A DNA stretch of 64,000 nucleotides from Pseudoalteromonas lipolytica (GCF_001306915.1 NZ_LJTC01000006.1:774-64773); one strand, 5' to 3'. Positions 46,952 to 56,853 are shown, counted from the stretch's first letter. Translations and numbers: made by a program. The notes: generated by a model from the letters alone, not told the origin.

Positions 46952-46985
46952 GCGTATAAGTCATGAATTTTCATGATTTATATGC
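46952..46985. promoter_or_regulatory. 34-bp dyad upstream of the TonB-dependent receptor gene
   Basis: Two 16-bp arms separated by two T match at 14 of 16 positions; the centre is TCATGAATTTTCATGA. There is no T-run, so an operator is likelier than a terminator. It lies 26 bases after the FAD gene and about 85 before the receptor gene. Confidence 0.6.
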
Positions 46986-47068
46986 GACTTTAATCTATTG
47001 TTTGGTCTATACTTACCACTAAATTACAACAATTTAACAAGTTTCCCTCTTTTAAGGTCTAAAAGCCA

Positions 47069-49333
47069 ATGAAGCGACCCTTTCTGAATGATCCTAAATT
47101 TATGATGATGTCGAGCACCTGCTTGGCAGCATGTGTAATGGCAAGCGCTTTTGCACAAGGAGCTGAGACTGAAAAAGACATGGAAGTTATTAGCGTTTAT
47201 GCACAAAAGCGTCCGCAAGCAATTGAAGATGTGAGTGTAGCGGTAAGCCAAGTGGATGGCGAAATTTTAAAAGCTCAGCATTTTAAAGATTCAACTGAAA
47301 TTGGCTTGTTTGCGCCAAATGTTAAAATCACCCAAAACGCCGCAGAAGGGACGCCTCCCGCTGTGAGTATCCGTGGGGTGGGGTTACTTGATTACAATAC
47401 GGCGAATACCTCACCTGTTGCTATGTATCTTGATGGCGTTGCGGTGGGGTCTGCTAATAATCAAATTGTTAACTTGTACGATATTGAACAGCTCGATATT
47501 TTACGCGGCCCGCAGGGTACCTTGTTTGGTCGTAATTCTACCGGTGGTGCAATACTTATACGCTCAAATCGCCCTGAGTTTGATAGCTATGGCTCGTTGA
47601 CATTAGGCGTTGCCAACAATAATGCCACCAGCGTTGATGGTATGTGGAACCAGCAACTATCAGGTTCCAGTGCATTACGAATTGCGGTTAACTATCAAGA
47701 CTACGAATACTCAACAAAAAACACTTATGCAGACTCGCCAACAGCAGGCATGGAGCAAAAAAATGCCCGTGTGTCTTTTTTGTCTGAGTGGGATGAGGTT
47801 GATCTTTACCTGCAAGCGCATATTGAAGATTGGGATGGTATTGCCCAGCCAGTTGGTAGTATTGGTATTGTCGCAAACCCTTTAACGGGTGAGCTGTGTT
47901 CACCAGCAGATGCGGGCTCAACACGCTGTTTTGATAACTTTGGTTTTAATGATGGCAGTGATGAATTCTTTGCGGTGAGCGTCAATAACGACTCACCTCA
48001 TAAATCCGATGGCTACGGTTTTATTGCTGAACTGAATTGGCATTTAAACGAGCAAAGTACATTTACTTCACTGTCGAGCTTTAACGATTTAGAAAGAAGC
48101 CACGCTTTTAACTGCGATGGCTCCCCAGCTCGTTTGTGCGAAGGGGTATTAGGGTTAGATACCCAACTATTCAGCCAAGAATTCAGGTTATTAAACGAAC
48201 TTGCTGATTACACACTCACCAGTGGTATTTATTTTGCCGATGAGACAATTGAGCAAGATAATTTAAATGATATTTTGCGTGATTTCCGGGGTGTTTTACC
48301 GACAAATTTAACCGCGACCTTTATCTACGATAACGAAATCAAGATGCAAAATTTGGCTGTATTTAGCCAAATTGAAGTGCCTGTCGCAGATAAATGGATG
48401 ATTACAGCCGGTCTTAGATATGACTATGAGTCACTTGAGTATGACTCAATCGCCACCTTGAATGCGGTGGTTGATGTAAACGACTTAGATGGGGTACTGG
48501 TACCATTTTATCGTGTTACCGATGAGCAATCGGATAACGGTTTTACCGGGCAATTTGCCGTTAATTATCGCTATTCAGATACAAGCAATCTTTATTATCG
48601 TTTTGCTAATGGTAGTAAAAGTGGTGGCTACAATGGCGGCTTTTTGTCATCCGAAGAACAAGCAATCTTGGCAAACTATGGCAAAGAGCGCTTAAATGCC
48701 CATGAAATTGGCTTAAAGTCGTTCTGGCCTGGGAAGCAACTTAGAATGAATTGGGCGGCGTTTTATTATGATTATAACGACCAACAAGTGTTTATGAACC
48801 AAGCGTCAGAAACACCGCAAATGCCCCCAGTGCAATTACTTGAAAATGTGGCTGATTCAACTATTTACGGCCTTGAAACTGAAATTAATTACCAAGCAAC
48901 TAAACAATTAGCCATGCTACTTTCAGTAGGCTATATCCCTCATGCTGAATTTGAAGAATACGTTGATCCACTTGGTAATAGTATTACCGATAACCAACTA
49001 CCATTTACTTCTAAATGGAATGTATCAGCGGGGTTAAAATACGACACCAGCTTGGCGTCGTATCCGTTATCGGCCAACATTATTTACGATTATCAGTCTG
49101 AGTTTTATTTTGACCAGAACATGAACCCATATGCCCGCCAAGACGGTTTTAGCATTGTTAATGCGCATCTAAAATACGATGTTGAAAATTGGTCATTTAC
49201 TTTATGGGGCAAAAATTTATTTGATACTGAATACAGTCAGTTAAAGTTCGATTTAAGCTCGTTCCTAGGCATGCTTGAAGACTTTAAAGGGGAAGGGCGT
49301 CGCTATGGCTTTGATGTTTCACTGCAATTCTAG
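47069..49333 (+). CDS. TonB-dependent outer-membrane receptor
   Basis: The 754-residue protein has a signal peptide ending near residue 30 (VMASAFAQG), a TonB-box-like EVISVYAQKR, a plug domain (VSIRGVG, LDILRGPQGTLFGRNSTGGAIL) and a 22-strand barrel ending in GFDVSLQF with terminal Phe. It should import a large or scarce solute using TonB energy. No TonB-ExbBD genes are near. Its neighbours suggest the solute may be processed by the upstream enzymes. Confidence 0.93.
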   Translation: MKRPFLNDPKFMMMSSTCLAACVMASAFAQGAETEKDMEVISVYAQKRPQAIEDVSVAVSQVDGEILKAQHFKDSTEIGLFAPNVKITQNAAEGTPPAVSIRGVGLLDYNTANTSPVAMYLDGVAVGSANNQIVNLYDIEQLDILRGPQGTLFGRNSTGGAILIRSNRPEFDSYGSLTLGVANNNATSVDGMWNQQLSGSSALRIAVNYQDYEYSTKNTYADSPTAGMEQKNARVSFLSEWDEVDLYLQAHIEDWDGIAQPVGSIGIVANPLTGELCSPADAGSTRCFDNFGFNDGSDEFFAVSVNNDSPHKSDGYGFIAELNWHLNEQSTFTSLSSFNDLERSHAFNCDGSPARLCEGVLGLDTQLFSQEFRLLNELADYTLTSGIYFADETIEQDNLNDILRDFRGVLPTNLTATFIYDNEIKMQNLAVFSQIEVPVADKWMITAGLRYDYESLEYDSIATLNAVVDVNDLDGVLVPFYRVTDEQSDNGFTGQFAVNYRYSDTSNLYYRFANGSKSGGYNGGFLSSEEQAILANYGKERLNAHEIGLKSFWPGKQLRMNWAAFYYDYNDQQVFMNQASETPQMPPVQLLENVADSTIYGLETEINYQATKQLAMLLSVGYIPHAEFEEYVDPLGNSITDNQLPFTSKWNVSAGLKYDTSLASYPLSANIIYDYQSEFYFDQNMNPYARQDGFSIVNAHLKYDVENWSFTLWGKNLFDTEYSQLKFDLSSFLGMLEDFKGEGRRYGFDVSLQF

Positions 49334-49370
49334 TCGTTGCCATCTCCACACTGGTACAGGGGTTTTGTGA

Positions 49371-52052
49371 ATGCGGTTTAAGCTGTATTTTAGTACTCTG
49401 CTGTTTTTGTTGTTATTAAGTGTTTCGGCTAATGCACAAGAGACGTTTGTCTACACCGATGCTGTGGCTGATCAAAATCTTCATGATGTCGGTGATGTGT
49501 TTACGGCGAACGATAATATGTTCCCGCAATCAGTGGCTGAAATTGATACTTGGCGAGCCAGCAAAAAGCCACAATCTCGAATAAGCTCGGTTGGTGGTAG
49601 TTATTGGTTAATTGTTGAAATTGAAAATCAAAGTGATATTGAAGATTTAGTGCTTTATCCGTATAACACCTTGGTTTCAAAAATAGAAAGCCGCATTTAC
49701 GATATCACTGATCCAACAGCCCCCATACAGCACTTTGTAACGGGTGGTAAAGAGCCAAATCAGTTTGCATTCCACTATGGTAATCGTTTGTCTCTTGAGA
49801 AAGGCAAGCGCTATACGCTTATTACCTATTTTGAAAGTGACTACTTTTATACCCCTGCAAAGCTAGTATTAACGCCATACCAAGATTATTTTCAGAATAT
49901 AACCGTTGAAAATATGGTCATGATGCTCTGCTTTGGGGTGGGTATTGCGCTTGGCTTATATAACTTATTAATTTATTTGGTTTCCCGTGATGTGACACAT
50001 CTTTACTATGCATTATTTACTGCATCTTGGGTGTTTGCTTGGAGCCACTTTTTCCATATTTCGGATCAGCTATTTGGTTACTATAATCCTCACCTTCATT
50101 GGCTTGGCTTTGCGCTCACGCCATTAACCAATATTCTGTTTTACAACAACTTGCTTAAACTCAAAGAGACATTTCCAAAACTGGCGCAATTATCATTGAT
50201 GGTGGGTGTGATCGCGACCTTGGGTATACCGTTTTGTATTTTATGGCCAAGCTTTGGTTTTTATTGGTCAACGTTAGTGACGGGCGTTGCTTTATGTTTA
50301 GGCTTATACATAGGTATTCGCTGTATGCTTATTGGCTTTAAGCCAGCGCGATATTTTGTGCTTGCTTACATAGCCATGATGCTACCGAATATGGTGGGTA
50401 ATTTAACGAATTTAGGCTTGCTACCAGCAACCTCCATTAATTTATATTTATTGGGTTTGATAGGCACCGCTATGGACGCTATGTTGCTGGCGTTTGCTGT
50501 GGCCGATAAGTTTAGACTGCTTCACGATGACAACGTAGAGCTCAACAAAAATCTAGAAGAAAAAGTCCATTTAAGAACGTTGGAGCTTGAAGAACTCGCC
50601 TCAGAGCTTCGCGATGCAAATGAGGCTAAAAGCCGTTTCTTAGCGAATATCAGTCATGAAATTCGCACCCCAATGACGTCAATCATTGGTTATGCAGATG
50701 GCATTATGCTCGGCGACATTAAGCCCCATGAGCGCAACCATGGAATTGGGGTTATTTTGCAAAATAGTCGTCATGTTCTTGGATTAATTAACGATATCCT
50801 CGATATGTCGAAGATTGAAGCTAACAAGCTCGAAATTGATTTAGTCGAAACAGACTTGTTTGCCACGATTGCCAATATAGAGTCGCTCATTGGCAAGCAA
50901 ATTCGCGATAAGGGCTTAAAGTTCAGTGTCGATTATCAGTTCCCATTACCAGACTACTTGATTACCGATCCGAGTCGATTAAGGCAAATCTTATTAAACT
51001 TAACAACCAATGCCCTTAAGTTCACGCAAGTGGGGCGTATAACCTTAACTGTGAGCTGTCACAACGATAAGTTGTCAATTAGTGTAAAAGATACTGGCAT
51101 TGGTATGACTGAAAAAGAGCAGCAGTTGTTATTTAGTGCTTTTTATCAAGCTGATTCGAGTATTTCTAGGCAATATGGTGGTACTGGGCTTGGTCTTAAT
51201 ATTTCAAAGAGCCTTGCGCAGAAATTGGATGGGGATATCAGCGTTAAAAGTAATGTCGGCTCTGGCAGTGAGTTTATTTTCACTATGTCGGTGTACACCA
51301 CAGACAACACTCGTTGGCTCAATGATATGAGCGAAGTGAAACTTGTTGAAACCTCACCGTTTAGTAAGCTTGATGCGCCAGAGAACCTAAAGGGCAGGGT
51401 ATTACTTGCCGAAGACCACCCAGACAACCGACGTTTAATTGCGCGAATATTAGAGCGTATGGGGCTGACAGTGACCACCGTTGAAAATGGTAAAGACGCA
51501 GTACAAGCAACCCTCGAAGACAGCTTTGACCTTATTTTGCTCGATATTCAAATGCCGATTATGGACGGCCAAGAAGCTTTAAAAATGATGCAAGCAACCG
51601 GAGTAAGCGTGCCTATCATTGCGCTAACAGCGAATACTATGAAGCATGAAGTGACGCGTTATATGAAGCAGGGCTTTAATGATTTGATTGCAAAACCAAT
51701 CGATAGAAATGCCTTTAGTCATAAAATTGCCAGTTATTTAGAATGCGATGAGTTAGCAGATATAAAGTTGCCTGAAAAAGAGTTTCAGGCATTAAAAAAT
51801 GATTATATAAAAGGGTTAGAGACACAGTACAAAGAAATGCTAGAACAATATAAAAAAATGGATTTAGAAGGGTTCAGCAAAAATGTGCATATGCTCAAAG
51901 GTGCAGCTAATATGTTTGAGTGTGAAATGCTGTATGTAAAAGCAGTGGCTGTCGATACGGCCTTAAAAGAGGATACTGTAACCTTGGATACCCAGTTAAT
52001 TGGCTCATTATTTAATGCGATGGAAAATGAATTTACCAAGGTAACCCATTGA
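49371..52052 (+). CDS. 7TM hybrid sensor histidine kinase with REC and Hpt
   Basis: The 893-residue kinase has a signal peptide, an extracellular 7TMR-DISM-type beta-rich sensor domain (about 25-175), seven membrane segments (about 180-385), a coiled coil, HisKA with phosphoacceptor H429 in NISHEIRTP, an ATPase domain, a receiver with Asp725 in LLDIQMPIMDG and a C-terminal Hpt with His840 in VHMLKGAAN. It is a complete phosphorelay in one chain, with no output domain; a separate response regulator is needed. It follows the receptor gene by 37 bp. Confidence 0.9.
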   Translation: MRFKLYFSTLLFLLLLSVSANAQETFVYTDAVADQNLHDVGDVFTANDNMFPQSVAEIDTWRASKKPQSRISSVGGSYWLIVEIENQSDIEDLVLYPYNTLVSKIESRIYDITDPTAPIQHFVTGGKEPNQFAFHYGNRLSLEKGKRYTLITYFESDYFYTPAKLVLTPYQDYFQNITVENMVMMLCFGVGIALGLYNLLIYLVSRDVTHLYYALFTASWVFAWSHFFHISDQLFGYYNPHLHWLGFALTPLTNILFYNNLLKLKETFPKLAQLSLMVGVIATLGIPFCILWPSFGFYWSTLVTGVALCLGLYIGIRCMLIGFKPARYFVLAYIAMMLPNMVGNLTNLGLLPATSINLYLLGLIGTAMDAMLLAFAVADKFRLLHDDNVELNKNLEEKVHLRTLELEELASELRDANEAKSRFLANISHEIRTPMTSIIGYADGIMLGDIKPHERNHGIGVILQNSRHVLGLINDILDMSKIEANKLEIDLVETDLFATIANIESLIGKQIRDKGLKFSVDYQFPLPDYLITDPSRLRQILLNLTTNALKFTQVGRITLTVSCHNDKLSISVKDTGIGMTEKEQQLLFSAFYQADSSISRQYGGTGLGLNISKSLAQKLDGDISVKSNVGSGSEFIFTMSVYTTDNTRWLNDMSEVKLVETSPFSKLDAPENLKGRVLLAEDHPDNRRLIARILERMGLTVTTVENGKDAVQATLEDSFDLILLDIQMPIMDGQEALKMMQATGVSVPIIALTANTMKHEVTRYMKQGFNDLIAKPIDRNAFSHKIASYLECDELADIKLPEKEFQALKNDYIKGLETQYKEMLEQYKKMDLEGFSKNVHMLKGAANMFECEMLYVKAVAVDTALKEDTVTLDTQLIGSLFNAMENEFTKVTH

Positions 52053-52144
52053 TTGTTTGAATAGCGGCTATTTATTTGTAAGCACAGACAAATTAGCCAT
52101 TTCTTGATATTAATATTGTTAAAACTCTTTGCTGGGAAGGCATA

Positions 52145-53419
52145 ATGCAGTATCAACATATTTCAGTCCCCTCGAGCGGCGCGCAAATTACGATTGATAG
52201 TAAGGGCCAATGGCATATTCCTGATAACCCGGTTATTGCTTACATTGAAGGCGATGGTGTGGGTCAAGATATTAGCCCGGTGATGCGAGATATTGTCGAT
52301 GCTGCGGTGAGTCATGCTTATCAAGGTGATAAACAAATACATTGGATGGAAGTGTTCAATGGCGAAAAAGCGGCAGCATTATACGACGGCGACTGGTTCC
52401 CGCAAGAAACCCTACATGCCGTTAGACAGTATAAAATTGCCATAAAAGGGCCGCTAACAACCCCCCTTGGCGGTGGTTTTCGCTCTTTAAATGTGGCTCT
52501 TCGTCATGAGATGGATTTATTCGTTAACATGCGGCCTATTCGCAGTTATCCGCATTTACCATCGCCCTTAAAAGAGCCTGAAAAAACCCAAATCACAGTA
52601 ATACGTGACAGCTCAGAAGACGTTTACTCGGGCATTGAGTGGCAGGCTGGCAGTATTGACAACGAACGTATGCTTGATTTTCTGTGCCAAGAAATGGGGG
52701 TCACCCGACTTCGTTTTGATAACCAATGTGGCATTGGCATAAAAAATAGCTCGAAAGAGGCGGCAGAGCGACTAATGCGTTACGCACTCAACTTTGCCCT
52801 TAAAGAGCACAGTGAATCACTGACGGTGGTGCACAAAGGCAATGTACTTAAATTTACCGATGGCGCCTTTAAACGCTGGGCATTTGCCCTTGCAGAGCAA
52901 GAGTTTAACGCTGCAGCACATGAAAATGGTCGTTGGTTGGTGATCAAACGAGACAATCAAGATGATTTAATCATTAAAGAAGTGATTGCTGATAATATGC
53001 TTCAACAAGCGCTACTCACCCCAGAGCAATTTGATGTGGTGGTAACAACCAATCAAAACGGCGATTACTTAGCTGATATGCTAACCGCACAAGTTGGTGG
53101 GGTAGGTATTATGCCTGCGGCAAACTCAAATAATGAAGTGGCCTTCTTTGAACCGACTCATGGTACATTTAATCGCATCGCCGGGGAAGACAGTGCAAAT
53201 CCAACAAGCAGTATTTTAAGTGCGGTCATGATGCTACGCTTTATGGGTTGGCACGAAGCGGCGAATAAAATAGAGAAAGCCCTAGAAGAGACGCTTACAG
53301 CAAATGAAATGACGTTTGATTTGGCCAACTTAGTAGCCGATGCGACGATGCTTAGTTGCAGTGATTTTGCAAAAAGCATCATCGCGCGAATAAGTAACTC
53401 AAATAATGAACCATATTAA
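52145..53419 (+). CDS. icd: Isocitrate dehydrogenase with altered cofactor site
   Basis: This 424-residue protein aligns along its whole length with E. coli Icd, which makes 2-oxoglutarate and carbon dioxide in the TCA cycle. The phosphorylatable Ser is S114 in GGFRSLNVALR and the substrate residues (RDSSEDVYSG, VHKGNVLKF, NGDYLAD) are intact. The NADP determinants Lys344, Tyr345, Val351, Tyr391 and Arg395 of E. coli read Arg, Ile, Ala, Phe and Asn; Ile345 and Ala351 are those of NAD-dependent enzymes. GGAAGG precedes the ATG. aceK lies 1.6 kb downstream. Confidence 0.9.
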   Translation: MQYQHISVPSSGAQITIDSKGQWHIPDNPVIAYIEGDGVGQDISPVMRDIVDAAVSHAYQGDKQIHWMEVFNGEKAAALYDGDWFPQETLHAVRQYKIAIKGPLTTPLGGGFRSLNVALRHEMDLFVNMRPIRSYPHLPSPLKEPEKTQITVIRDSSEDVYSGIEWQAGSIDNERMLDFLCQEMGVTRLRFDNQCGIGIKNSSKEAAERLMRYALNFALKEHSESLTVVHKGNVLKFTDGAFKRWAFALAEQEFNAAAHENGRWLVIKRDNQDDLIIKEVIADNMLQQALLTPEQFDVVVTTNQNGDYLADMLTAQVGGVGIMPAANSNNEVAFFEPTHGTFNRIAGEDSANPTSSILSAVMMLRFMGWHEAANKIEKALEETLTANEMTFDLANLVADATMLSCSDFAKSIIARISNSNNEPY

Positions 53420-53865
53420 GCAGCATTGGCGCTTTTAACTGCGTAGACACATGGTTTACCTGTTAACTGTGCTGCACGTTGATAAATGTGCTCTGCACCT
53501 GGCTCATTGCTTGTCATGCCTGTTAATGTATCCATTAACGCAACCACTAAAATAGCTGGTACTTGGCAACAGTATTCATCGAGCACTGCAGTTGTTGTTT
53601 GTGCATCAACATGGCAATGCGGGTGAGTACGTACTGTGCTATATGCTTTTAACAGTGTATCTGCTTGCAGAACATCATCATCTTGATGTTTGGTTTTACG
53701 ACATTGGCAACCAAACTCATCAACCATGGTTGCCAGTGTTTGGTAAATTTCTTCGCAAGCTAAATCGCTTTTTTTACAAAGCTGTTGCTCGATGAATGAG
53801 TGTAATTGACCATTGATGTAAAGGCCGTCCTGTTGAGTGAATTGCGCTGAAGTTTTCATAATCAT
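53416..53865 (-). CDS. Cysteine-rich orphan protein
   Basis: The 149-residue soluble protein was not recognised. It has eight cysteines, some clustered (FGCQCRKTKH, HPHCHVD, EYCCQV), with several histidines, so metal or disulfide chemistry is possible. No signal peptide is present, which favours metal binding in the cytoplasm. It converges with icd and overlaps its end by four bases. ATG at 53865 or 53859 could be used. Confidence 0.6.
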   Translation of the reverse strand: MIMKTSAQFTQQDGLYINGQLHSFIEQQLCKKSDLACEEIYQTLATMVDEFGCQCRKTKHQDDDVLQADTLLKAYSTVRTHPHCHVDAQTTTAVLDEYCCQVPAILVVALMDTLTGMTSNEPGAEHIYQRAAQLTGKPCVYAVKSANAA

Positions 53866-53970
53866 TTTCTCTTTGTTTATGTGCTTAACTTCACTCTAGC
53901 CCTTCACTCATTATTAATGAAATTGTTGTTTTCAATAACTGATATTGATTTTATCAATATTATGCTGTTT

Positions 53971-54918
53971 TTAGCGATCAGCCACAGTACTGGCAAAGGC
54001 AAGTAGCTCTCTACGCAGCCACTGATGCGGGTTTGCGTGATGTAGCAAAGGGCTCCATAACATTTTTACTTCAATAGGCACGATTTGAAATGGCACTGGA
54101 CTTATTACCAAATCAGTGTGTTTTGCAAGCAACATGGCTTGGCGGCGGGGCAATGTGGCTATGAGTTGAGGTGATTGGCAAAGGAGGCTCGCAACCATGT
54201 AATGGCGGGTGAATACGCGAATATTGCGGGTTTGTTCTAATTGCCATAATGCCTCATCGACCCAGCCGAGTTTTTGGCTGCCTGATTTATTTGTTACTGC
54301 GGCTTCTACGCCCCAACCAGCCCGATTTACCCAAATGTGTTCTTGTGCAAGGTAGCCTTCAAGGTTTTGTTGTTGTAAGTAAGCGTTGTCTGGGTGTGTT
54401 AAGCAGCAGTAATTGTCTCGCCATACACTGGCTTGGTGGAATGAGCGGGGCAGGCCGTTAAAGCGATTAATGGCAAGGTCAATGGTGCCTTTTTCCATAT
54501 CTTGAAGGTTAACATCACTTGGGCTCAAAATATCAAAATTAAGCCCCGGATTTTTTGCAAGCTGCTGGGTGATAAACGGCGCAATAAGCGTTGATTCAAG
54601 ATAGTCGTTTGCCATGATCCGAAACGTTATATTCGCGGTACTCGGGTCGAATACTTCACTTGGCTGAGTAATTTCTTCGGCCATTTTTAACAGTGATTCT
54701 ATCTCTGGCTTAAGGCTGAGCGCTTTTGCTGTTGGCGTCATTGTGCCAGCGGCTCTCACTAACAATGGATCATCAAATAAATCACGCAAACGTTTAAGGG
54801 CATTACTCATTGCAGGTTGAGTCAAAGCTAGCTTATTGGCGGCTTTAGACACACTTTGTTCGTCAATGAGAACATTTAAATACACTAATAGGTTGAGGTC
54901 GACGTGCCTAATATTCAT
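53971..54918 (-). CDS. LysR family transcriptional regulator
   Basis: The 315-residue regulator starts with the LysR helix-turn-helix (DLNLLVYLNVLIDEQSVSKAANKLALTQPAMSNALKRL) and has a C-terminal effector-binding domain. The ordering NLLVYLN with TQPAMSNALKRLR is of the NodD/LeuO-like branch. It is divergent from aceK by 105 bp, so aceK is a plausible target; the effector is unknown. Confidence 0.9.
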   Translation of the reverse strand: MNIRHVDLNLLVYLNVLIDEQSVSKAANKLALTQPAMSNALKRLRDLFDDPLLVRAAGTMTPTAKALSLKPEIESLLKMAEEITQPSEVFDPSTANITFRIMANDYLESTLIAPFITQQLAKNPGLNFDILSPSDVNLQDMEKGTIDLAINRFNGLPRSFHQASVWRDNYCCLTHPDNAYLQQQNLEGYLAQEHIWVNRAGWGVEAAVTNKSGSQKLGWVDEALWQLEQTRNIRVFTRHYMVASLLCQSPQLIATLPRRQAMLLAKHTDLVISPVPFQIVPIEVKMLWSPLLHHANPHQWLRRELLAFASTVADR

Positions 54919-55023
54919 TTGATCAATCTTATTTATTATCTTTATTAATTACCTAAATTAAAGCGCGCTTGCTATTGTGTGTAAACAAGGCGACTAAAAT
55001 AATCAGCATAAGCGATAAAAATA

Positions 55024-56853
55024 ATGCCACAGCAGAGTTCACATTTGGCTGTTAAATCACACAGCGAACAGTTAAATCAGGTCGTAGCGACTAAGCTTGC
55101 CCGTGCGGTGTATGCTGGCTTTGAGGCTATGTTTGCAGAGTTTTTAAATATAACTCTCGGCGCTCAAAGTCGTTTTGAACAGCGCCAGTGGCATCAAGTT
55201 CAAGGAGCTATGAAATCGCGACTGCAGGTTTACGAAGGGCAAGTAAAAAAGGTAAGCCAAGCGGTAAAAATTATTGCTTATAGCGAAGTAGACGACCCAG
55301 CGCTTTGGTTACTAGCCAAACAAATATACGCAGAAATGGTGCAAAATCACGAAAACCAGCCCATTGCTCATACCTTTTTTAATTCAACCTTCGGTGCAAT
55401 TTGGGACTCACGAAAAATCCGCAATGTGCACTTGTTTGTGCTAAAAGCGCGCTATCAACTGGGGCCAAGGCCCTTTGATTCACTGGTTAGCCGCATTTCT
55501 CTGCAAAATGGCTTTGAAAGTGCGATTAGTAGCTTGGTAAAGCGCCATGTGTTTCGCTCACAATACGCTAACTTTGCTGATGATGTAGCCATGTTACAGC
55601 GCACCTTGATTGCTGGAGCGAAACAACAATGCCCACAAGTTTATGAGCTGCTTGCTCTCAACGATGGCTATATTGAATACGCCAATTCATTGTTTTTCAG
55701 AAATAAAGCCTGCTACATCATAGGTCGTTGTATTGCTAAAAATGGCGATAACATGCCATTTGCTATTGCGCTATTAAACAGTGAAAAAGGGTTGCACATT
55801 GATGCTGTGATGATGGGAGCTGATCAACTCAGCTTGTTGTTTGGCTTTGCGCGTACTTATTTTATGGTCGACACTGACCAACCCGCCCGATATGTTGATT
55901 ACCTCAGTGTTTTAATGCCTCATAAGCAACGTTTTGAGCTGTTTAATGCCATAGGCTTTATCAAACACGCGAAAACCGAGTTTTATCGTTACAAAGTTGA
56001 TACCACCCGTAATAGCCCCGTTGACGATAAATACACACTTGCGCCGGGGACGCCGGGCATGGTGATGCTGGTATTTACCACCCCAGGCTCAGATTATGTC
56101 TACAAGGTAATAAAGGATAAATTTAGTGCGCCAAAAACGGCCACCAAACAACAAGTAATGGCCAAGTACGACTTTGTGAAACAAGCCGACCGAGTAGGCC
56201 GGCTAGTCGATACCCATGAATTTCGTTATTTAGCGTTTGATTTAAGCCGATTTAGTGATGAGCTTATACAAATAATGCAGCAGCAAATTGGTGACAGCCT
56301 TGTGATTTCGGGTAATGCACTTATTTTGCGCCATGTGTATGTAGAGCGCAAAATGACACCGCTTAATTTGTATATCAACGACTGTGATGAGCGAAAACTG
56401 CAGCAAGTAATGGTTGATTACGGTAAAGCAATAAAAGAGCTTGCGGGGGCCAATATCTTTCCCGGTGATATGCTGATGAAAAACTTTGGTGTAACCCGTT
56501 GGGGAAGAGTAGTGTTCTACGACTACGATGAAATTTGCCCGATGACAGAGTGTCAATTTAGAGAGCTGCCAAAAACCGAGGATTCATTAGATGAGCTAAG
56601 CAGCGAAAGCTACTTTGATATTGCCGAAAACGACGTATTTCCGAGCCAGTTTAAAGTATTTTTTAGCGCCAATAAGCGGGCGTTTGATCATTTCAATGCT
56701 GCGCATCAAGATATTTTCACCGCCACGATGTGGCAGCAATTACAAACTGCGATAAACGATGGGCAATTGCTTGATGTTTATCCTTATAAGCAGTCTTGGC
56801 GCTTTTCGTCGATGAGAGCTCAAATGAAAAAATCTCAATCTATAACTGTTTAA
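55024..56853 (+). CDS. aceK: Isocitrate dehydrogenase kinase/phosphatase
   Basis: AceK phosphorylates and dephosphorylates isocitrate dehydrogenase to set the split between the TCA cycle and glyoxylate shunt. The 609-residue protein has the helical regulatory domain and the kinase-like C-terminal domain with LAPGTPGMVMLVFTTPGSDYVYKVIKDKF (ATP loop), ANIFPGDMLMKNFGVTRWGRVVFYDYDEIC (catalytic and metal residues). It is normally next to aceBA in E. coli; here it sits near an isocitrate dehydrogenase gene, without aceA or aceB in the window. Confidence 0.95.
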   Translation: MPQQSSHLAVKSHSEQLNQVVATKLARAVYAGFEAMFAEFLNITLGAQSRFEQRQWHQVQGAMKSRLQVYEGQVKKVSQAVKIIAYSEVDDPALWLLAKQIYAEMVQNHENQPIAHTFFNSTFGAIWDSRKIRNVHLFVLKARYQLGPRPFDSLVSRISLQNGFESAISSLVKRHVFRSQYANFADDVAMLQRTLIAGAKQQCPQVYELLALNDGYIEYANSLFFRNKACYIIGRCIAKNGDNMPFAIALLNSEKGLHIDAVMMGADQLSLLFGFARTYFMVDTDQPARYVDYLSVLMPHKQRFELFNAIGFIKHAKTEFYRYKVDTTRNSPVDDKYTLAPGTPGMVMLVFTTPGSDYVYKVIKDKFSAPKTATKQQVMAKYDFVKQADRVGRLVDTHEFRYLAFDLSRFSDELIQIMQQQIGDSLVISGNALILRHVYVERKMTPLNLYINDCDERKLQQVMVDYGKAIKELAGANIFPGDMLMKNFGVTRWGRVVFYDYDEICPMTECQFRELPKTEDSLDELSSESYFDIAENDVFPSQFKVFFSANKRAFDHFNAAHQDIFTATMWQQLQTAINDGQLLDVYPYKQSWRFSSMRAQMKKSQSITV

